A DNA stretch of 11,858 nucleotides from Planctomycetaceae bacterium UBA6894 (lineage in GTDB: Bacteria; Planctomycetota; Planctomycetia; Gemmatales; Gemmataceae). The position numbers and the translations under genes are program-made. Location of the stretch: contig DKBS01000157.1 of NCBI GenBank assembly GCA_002451275.1, positions 30,615 through 42,472 of the forward strand, written 5' to 3'. The notes beneath the pieces were generated by a model, which searched no databases, was not told the DNA's origin, and worked only from the letters and a program-made list of their open reading frames with translations. How positions within the stretch are numbered: position 1 is the first letter of the stretch; the number at the start of each line of letters is the position of its first letter. Shown here piece after piece: positions 7,566 to 11,858 of the stretch.

Positions 7566-7593
7566 ATTATCAAAATAACTGCCGGAATGGAAA
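7566..7593 (-). promoter_or_regulatory. Candidate promoter of infA
   Basis: On the minus strand TTTCCA (7593-7588) and GATAAT (7571-7566) are 16 bp apart; GATAAT differs from consensus at one position. The start would be near 7559, giving a leader of about 35 nt containing the GGAGAG ribosome site. A TATGAT slightly further upstream is an alternative -10 box without a good -35. Confidence 0.35.
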
Positions 7594-7675
7594 GCTATCA
7601 TCATACCACCAAAATGCCGGAAGTGGCCACCCTGAATCGGGCGGGCGTGGCAATTTTCCTGTTGCGTACAGGTTT

Positions 7676-8962
7676 TTAGCGTGTTTTCTGGCGATGAAAA
7701 TTGGCCAGATTTTCGTCACCCATGGCTTCATAAAAGTTGGTCAGGGCAGCATGGGTGGCCGGGTCGTTGGGGGAAATTTCAAGGGCCCCCTGCAGCCAGC
7801 GGAGCGATTCATCAGGCTGCCCGTTGCGCAGGCAAATTTGCCCTGCCTCCACCCGGGGCTTGGGATCCTTCGGTTGGTTGACCACCTCCTTCAACAACGC
7901 ATCCAGGCGGTTCATGTCCCCTTCAATCTGCCTGAAACGGTCAAGGTGTTTTTGGGCCTCTTCCTTTTTGCCCAGTCTTTCCAGGCAAATTCCCAGTTGG
8001 TAATGAATCTCGTGGTCATAGGGGGATAACTCGGCAGCCCTTTTCAGCATGGAGGCGGCTTCCTCCATCTTGCCGTTGCCTTGTGCCAGGCGGGAAGCTT
8101 CCATCCAGGCTTCACCGCTTTCAGGATGAACCCCGGTCATTGTATTTGCCACGGATTGCGCTTTTTCATTCTCACCAAGCAGAACTAGGGTCTTGACCAG
8201 CCCCAACTGAACCTTCAGATCGCCCGGGTAATCCTTGAGCATGTCCTCATACAGGCCAACGGCTTCCGGGTAACGCTGGGCCCCTTTGGTTAACCCTGCT
8301 TGGAGCAATCTGGCGCCATAATTCCGGGGGTACTCATCCAAAAGTTTCCTGCAGGTTTCCAGGGCCCTTTCCTTTTTGTTGATCACGTCATCCATCCGCG
8401 CCTTGGTCAGCAGGCCGATCGGGTTTCTGGGAAATTTTTCCAAGAGATGATGGATCCAGAAACTCGCCTGATCAAACCGGTAAACCCCAACCGCTCCCAC
8501 TGTCAGCGCTTCAAGAATTTGCTCCGCCGCGGGATGACCAGAATCCACTTTCGGGAGAAGGTCATTCACATAGGCCTCGATTTCCCCCTGCTGCACAGCC
8601 TGCAGCGCACCCTCCAACCGGCCATCCGGGGTACTCCCGGCCAGGCGCCGGTACTCCTTCAGGAAGCTGGCAGCCTCATCGACATTTCCCTCCCGACGCG
8701 CGGCTTGGGAAGCCAATAGCCATAAGGCAGGGTTGCGGGGCTGCCAGGATATCGCGCTTTGAATATCCTCAAGTGCCTCCTTGAAATCAAAACAGGCCAA
8801 AGCGGTCTCGGCGAGCGCCTGATAGCGGTGTACCTGGGCCTTTTCCAAAACAGTCCACCCCAACCAGGTGAACGAAACCAGAAACAAAAGGCACAACAGC
8901 AGGCGCAACCGCGTGGCCAGGCACCAGCCCAAAATCGCTGCGGATTGATTGGCAAACGACAT
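7676..8962 (-). CDS. Membrane-anchored TPR protein (second copy of tandem pair)
   Basis: A 428-residue protein. A short basic N-terminus precedes one transmembrane helix (residues about 17-40, LLLCLLFLVSFTWLGW core). The rest is a chain of helix pairs with TPR signatures, such as ALWLLASQAARREGNVDEAASFL, YPEAVGLYEDMLKDYPGD and HYQLGICLERLGKKEEAQKH, so it probably forms a superhelical scaffold outside the membrane. The ATG at 8962 comes one base after the TGA of the gene before it (TGAGATG), which indicates translational coupling; the longer frame from 9046 would overlap that gene and lacks support. It is a paralogue of the upstream gene: both have a segment reading RLE-x4-VQQG followed by an HP and LEAL block. 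No catalytic motif is visible, so it is likely a binding or assembly protein. Confidence 0.9.
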   Translation of the reverse strand: MSFANQSAAILGWCLATRLRLLLCLLFLVSFTWLGWTVLEKAQVHRYQALAETALACFDFKEALEDIQSAISWQPRNPALWLLASQAARREGNVDEAASFLKEYRRLAGSTPDGRLEGALQAVQQGEIEAYVNDLLPKVDSGHPAAEQILEALTVGAVGVYRFDQASFWIHHLLEKFPRNPIGLLTKARMDDVINKKERALETCRKLLDEYPRNYGARLLQAGLTKGAQRYPEAVGLYEDMLKDYPGDLKVQLGLVKTLVLLGENEKAQSVANTMTGVHPESGEAWMEASRLAQGNGKMEEAASMLKRAAELSPYDHEIHYQLGICLERLGKKEEAQKHLDRFRQIEGDMNRLDALLKEVVNQPKDPKPRVEAGQICLRNGQPDESLRWLQGALEISPNDPATHAALTNFYEAMGDENLANFHRQKTR

Positions 8963-8963
8963 C

Positions 8964-10265
8964 TCAGGGTTTTTCCGCCAGGCCTTGTTGAACTTCTGCC
9001 AAATCCAGCCGTCCGATCCCCCGATAATAGCGGGCCAACGCGGCATGTACCGGCCTGTGGTCGCCCTTCCGGCGCAGGGCGTCTTCCAGCAGGTTCAATC
9101 CCTGCTCGGTCCTTCCCACCTCCAGGGCAATTTCCCCCGCCTCGAGGCAGGGCCCCAATTCCTGCAATTGCGGCCCGATCATCCGCATCAATTCGTTCAG
9201 CCGCTTCAGGCTTTTTTGCAAGCGATCCAATTGCTTTTCCAGGTCGCCCGCCTCCTGGTTTTTCCCCTGCAAGCGAAGGGCTCGCACCAACAGGTGCAGG
9301 GTTTCCGCATCCCCACGCTCGGCTTCCCATGCTTTTCGCAGCCAGGGTTCGGCCTCGACGGCGTTCCCCTGCTCCAAAACCACCCGCCCCTTCAGCGACA
9401 TGGCAAGATTGGAGCTTGGATTCACCCCCAGGGCCTTATCCACCAACGCGAGCGCCTCCTCGCCTTGTGCCTCGGCAAGCAGGCACTGTGCCATGCCCAA
9501 AAGTGCCTCCTCGTCCTCGGGAAAACGCTGAAGCACCCATTCCAAATGTGGCTTGGCGGTCGCCGGACTGTTTTGGCGCAATTGCACCCGGGCGAAAGCC
9601 ACCCGGGCGTCGCGATCCTCCGGGGCGAGATCCAGCGCCTTGCGGTAGAACTCAGCCGCCTGATCCACCTGCACCATCCGCTCGGAGACCCTTCCACCCC
9701 ACAACCAGGCCCAGGGCGCCTTGGCGTCCACTGCCCGCCACAGGGCGCAGGCTTGCCGCGCATCGGCCCAACGCTCCGCGATCATGTAACCGCGTGCCAG
9801 AGCCTCCAGCACCAGGGTCACATCCGGATGATCCGGCCCGATGGTGCCGCGCAAGCGTTGGTCCCTGTCACCGATCACTCCCTGTTGCACAAGCAGCAGG
9901 TCCCGCTCCAGGCGAACCAAATTTTTGTCACCACCCAAGTCCTCATAGGCGGCCAAATATCTTTTGGCTTCCGGGAATTTGCCCAAACGCCGGGCGGTCC
10001 TGCCAGTCAGGAACAGGCCGTTCAGATCCTTGGGTCTACGGGCGGTGAACTGTTCCAAACACAACAGGGCGGCCCGATGGTCATGCTTACGAATTGCTTC
10101 CTGGGCTTCCTCCCAAAGCTGGTTGGCCCGGTATCGTTCATACCCCCACCAGGCAAAACCGCCGCCGGCCAATAGCCCGGTACAGGCAAGAAAAAACGGC
10201 AGCAGGAACCTGATTGCCCAGGGCCTGCTGCCGTCTCTTCCTTTTGAATCCATACCAACCGCCAT
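8964..10265 (-). CDS. Membrane-anchored TPR protein (first copy of tandem pair)
   Basis: A 433-residue protein with the same plan as its neighbour: a short cytoplasmic start, a transmembrane helix at about 17-41 (FLLPFFLACTGLLAGGGF core), then TPR-like helix pairs to the end. Clear units are AAEFYRKALDLAPEDRDARV, LLGMAQCLLAEAQGEEALAL and the block around LEQGNAVEAEPWLRKAWEAE. A charged heptad-like stretch (KQLDRLQKSLKRLNELMRM) near two thirds of the length may form a coiled coil or long linker helix. The start at 10265 is the longest; an ATG at 10253 (MDSKGRDG) is a fair alternative. It lies 47 nt after the lipoprotein stop, with no terminator between them, so it probably belongs to the DUF1559-lipoprotein unit. 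Confidence 0.9.
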   Translation of the reverse strand: MAVGMDSKGRDGSRPWAIRFLLPFFLACTGLLAGGGFAWWGYERYRANQLWEEAQEAIRKHDHRAALLCLEQFTARRPKDLNGLFLTGRTARRLGKFPEAKRYLAAYEDLGGDKNLVRLERDLLLVQQGVIGDRDQRLRGTIGPDHPDVTLVLEALARGYMIAERWADARQACALWRAVDAKAPWAWLWGGRVSERMVQVDQAAEFYRKALDLAPEDRDARVAFARVQLRQNSPATAKPHLEWVLQRFPEDEEALLGMAQCLLAEAQGEEALALVDKALGVNPSSNLAMSLKGRVVLEQGNAVEAEPWLRKAWEAERGDAETLHLLVRALRLQGKNQEAGDLEKQLDRLQKSLKRLNELMRMIGPQLQELGPCLEAGEIALEVGRTEQGLNLLEDALRRKGDHRPVHAALARYYRGIGRLDLAEVQQGLAEKP

Positions 10266-10312
10266 GGCCCAATGCCCCCCAAGGCGGAAGAATCAACAGT
10301 ACCCAGTTGAAA

Positions 10313-10882
10313 TCATTTCAAAATGATATCGAAGGAGTGGGTCTGATTCCTGATCACCGTGAAGGTCAGGCCGGAAGACTCGGGCTTTGAATATTTCTCG
10401 TCGATAGGTACCACCGTTTTGGGGATGACTGCTCCCCCCACCGAAGCCATGGACGGGCGGTTCGGATCGTTGTCCTTGCCATCCTTGTCCGCCTCCGCCT
10501 CCTTCGGTTCCTCCTTGGGCGCCTTGTTCGGATCCCGGGGCCCTGCCGGCATTTTGGGCCCTTTACCCTTCCCGGTCAGCCTTCCTTTGACATTGGGATC
10601 CGTAGGCAGCTTGGGAACACTCACGGTCACTTGGCACTCCCCCACCGGGGCGTCTGACAGGGAGTAATTGCCGTTGGGGTCGATGCTGGCGGTCCCGGTA
10701 ACCCCATCCTTGTTGATGAACATCACCGAACCCACGGTCAGGTTCTTTCCGCCCGTGGTCACCTTGCCGTTCACCGTGCCGCGCGATTTGTAGTCCACCC
10801 CGCCGCAACCGATTGCCACCAGAGCCAGGCCGGCAATCCCGCCAGCCACAAGCGACCGGCGGTCAAAAAACGCTTTGAACAT
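10313..10882 (-). CDS. Lipoprotein with transthyretin/carboxypeptidase-regulatory-like domain
   Basis: A 189-residue protein. Its N-terminus is a lipoprotein signal: FFDRRSLVAGG, a hydrophobic stretch, then VAIGC with the lipidated C26. The RR before the core leaves room for Tat export as an alternative to Sec. The mature part is a beta-sandwich of the carboxypeptidase-regulatory type: GTVNGKVTTGGKNL, SVMFINKDG, TGTASIDPNGNYSLSDAPVG and VTVSVPKL. A roughly 45-residue Lys/Pro/Glu/Asp-rich linker interrupts it before the last strands (SSGLTFTVIRNQTHSFDIIL). Planctomycete genomes often carry such genes directly after DUF1559 genes. The ATG at 10882 was chosen over 10912 because GAGGAG ends 8 nt upstream. 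It probably sits on the periplasmic side of a membrane; no enzymatic residues are visible. Confidence 0.88.
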   Translation of the reverse strand: MFKAFFDRRSLVAGGIAGLALVAIGCGGVDYKSRGTVNGKVTTGGKNLTVGSVMFINKDGVTGTASIDPNGNYSLSDAPVGECQVTVSVPKLPTDPNVKGRLTGKGKGPKMPAGPRDPNKAPKEEPKEAEADKDGKDNDPNRPSMASVGGAVIPKTVVPIDEKYSKPESSGLTFTVIRNQTHSFDIILK

Positions 10883-10938
10883 TCTAAATACTCCTCTGTT
10901 ACCCTGCTTCAATCAAAAAGGATCGTCATCCGGAACGA

Positions 10939-10971
10939 ACGGAGGGGCGATCCATGCGATCGCCCCTCCGT
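10939..10971 (-). terminator. Perfect 14-bp hairpin between DUF1559 and lipoprotein genes (terminator or attenuator)
   Basis: ACGGAGGGGCGATC (10939-10952) and its exact complement GATCGCCCCTCCGT (10958-10971) enclose a 5-nt loop. It starts 22 nt after the DUF1559 stop. On the minus strand the 3' flank is TCGTTCCGG, not a true U run, so full intrinsic termination is doubtful. It may partly stop transcription or protect the 3' end of the upstream message, giving more pilin-like protein than lipoprotein and TPR proteins. Confidence 0.6.
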
Positions 10972-10993
10972 CAAAAATTAAATAAGCTGCGCA

Positions 10994-11858
10994 TCAATCC
11001 AAATTCAGCGTTTCACCACCGTTGGGGGTCAGGGCAGCGGCCCAGGCATTCACATTCACACCGGAGGTGATGTTACGCACGCTGCCATCCATCATCAGGG
11101 CGTTAATCCCACCCGTATGGATCTGCTGGGGCAGGTGGGGGTTGCAGGATGCATTTTTCGGCATCACCTGAAACTTCGAGTTCACACCACGCTGGTTCCA
11201 GTCGTTGAACATCGCATGCCAGTCAGGGGTAACTGTCTCGTGGGCCCACAGGGTACCAGTGTCTTTGCAACGGGCATAGGCCTCCGTCACACCCAAGGTG
11301 TTGGAGGAACCATCGGGATAGGTCACACGGGCCTGGTAGGAGCTTTGGCCCGAATCCCATGCCGACATCCAACCACCGTCATTGGGATTATGGAAGGCAT
11401 CGTGGTTGGCCACGTAATTCGAAATCACCCAGCCATTACCCCAAGTTTCCGCAGGAGAGTTGGAGGAATCGGAGGGGCACAGGTAAGTCTTGATGGTTTT
11501 GTTGGCAATTGACTTGGGATCACCCGCATCAATATTGGGATTACGAGGACTGGGAAAAGGAGACAGCTTATAGATGTTATCTTGCTCGATATAGGGAAGC
11601 AGATAAATCCACAGGTTTCCCTTTTCAGCTTGATCGCCCGAAGGCGTGGTTCCGGGCATAGCCTTGAACCGGCTCATGGGGGGAAATTTCTCATGGGTCG
11701 AGTGGTAATTGTGCAGGCCGAGACCGATCTGCTTAATGTTATTCGAGCAGCTCATGCGGTTGGCCGCTTCGCGCACCTTCTGCACGGCGGGAACCAGCAG
11801 ACCCACCAGCACGGCGATGATCGCGATCACCACCAGCAATTCAATCAGCGTGAAGGCG
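10994..11858 (-). CDS. DUF1559 protein with prepilin-type N-terminus (5' end beyond window)
   Basis: The frame is open to the right edge and holds 287 full codons; the first residues are missing. It begins inside a type IV prepilin-like segment, AFTLIELLVVIAIIAVLVG, whose hydrophobic helix is followed by LLVPAVQKVREAANRMSCSNN, the standard DUF1559 opening. Further marks are QIGLGLHNYHSTHEKFPP, YIEQDNIYKL, KTYLCPSDSS and, near the C-terminus, the H-x9-DG type motif HTGGINALMMDGSV. The family is hugely expanded in planctomycetes and is thought to form pilin-like or pseudopilin-like envelope structures after cleavage by a prepilin peptidase. A TTG at 11839 could be read as a start, but the prepilin motif continues upstream of it. 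It heads the minus-strand cluster with the lipoprotein and two TPR proteins. Confidence 0.95.
   Translation of the reverse strand, partial: AFTLIELLVVIAIIAVLVGLLVPAVQKVREAANRMSCSNNIKQIGLGLHNYHSTHEKFPPMSRFKAMPGTTPSGDQAEKGNLWIYLLPYIEQDNIYKLSPFPSPRNPNIDAGDPKSIANKTIKTYLCPSDSSNSPAETWGNGWVISNYVANHDAFHNPNDGGWMSAWDSGQSSYQARVTYPDGSSNTLGVTEAYARCKDTGTLWAHETVTPDWHAMFNDWNQRGVNSKFQVMPKNASCNPHLPQQIHTGGINALMMDGSVRNITSGVNVNAWAAALTPNGGETLNLD

Noticed and set aside
7525..7566. Longer start for IF-1 at 7566
   Set aside because: The added 14 residues have no counterpart in IF-1, while MAKEE at 7524 is the family start and has GGAGAG 7 nt upstream.
7658..7677. Hairpin CCTGT-tgcgt-ACAGG followed by five T on the plus strand
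   Set aside because: The stem has only 5 bp and no plus-strand gene ends here; on the minus strand, where the TPR gene ends, it is followed by AAAATT and so is not an intrinsic terminator.
8759..10175. Two long plus-strand open frames (429 and 408 codons) opposite the TPR genes
   Set aside because: They are Pro/Arg/Gln-rich shadows of TPR coding sequence, overlap each other, and have no domain signature.
11837..11839. TTG start codon for the DUF1559 gene
   Set aside because: The prepilin segment AFTLIE continues in frame upstream of it to the window edge, so the true start lies outside.

Overview
The window looks like a piece of a planctomycete chromosome, most likely from the Gemmata-type order. 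The grounds are a DUF1559 protein with a pilin-like N-terminus next to a transthyretin-like lipoprotein, a large Ser/Thr kinase with a transmembrane helix and TPR tail, a secreted squalene-cyclase-fold protein with QW motifs, an IF-1 with a C-terminal tail, and a GC-rich sequence with weak or variable Shine-Dalgarno sites. No phage, transposon, CRISPR or other mobile signature was found. The gene content is that of an ordinary chromosomal region with several lineage-specific proteins.

Layout. Positions 1-3167 (minus) hold a Ser/Thr kinase whose 3' end runs off the left edge; its N-terminus carries an array of about 12-residue threonine repeats. A promoter with an inverted repeat in its spacer lies just upstream (3215-3244). 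Next on the minus strand (3284-3724) is a small ribbon-helix-helix protein with four CxxC pairs. Divergent from it is a NhaD/ion-transporter-superfamily antiporter (3884-5296, plus), followed by a single tRNA-His with its own promoter and terminator (5336-5542) and then a secreted prenyltransferase/squalene-oxidase-repeat protein (5597-6760, plus). This converges on a minus-strand pair, infA (7267-7524) and an RRM RNA-binding protein (6797-7225), across a shared hairpin terminator.

The right third (7676-11858) is a minus-strand series: DUF1559 pilin-like protein (5' end cut by the window), a 14-bp perfect hairpin, a lipoprotein, and two paralogous membrane-anchored TPR proteins joined by a 1-nt gap. 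These probably form one transcription unit, with the hairpin tuning how far transcription passes beyond the DUF1559 gene.

Functional links suggested by layout: the infA-RRM pair looks like a translation or cold-adaptation module; the DUF1559-lipoprotein-TPR-TPR cluster looks like a cell-envelope assembly; the RHH-zinc protein may regulate the kinase just downstream and/or the divergent antiporter. The last point is inference from position and inverted repeats only.
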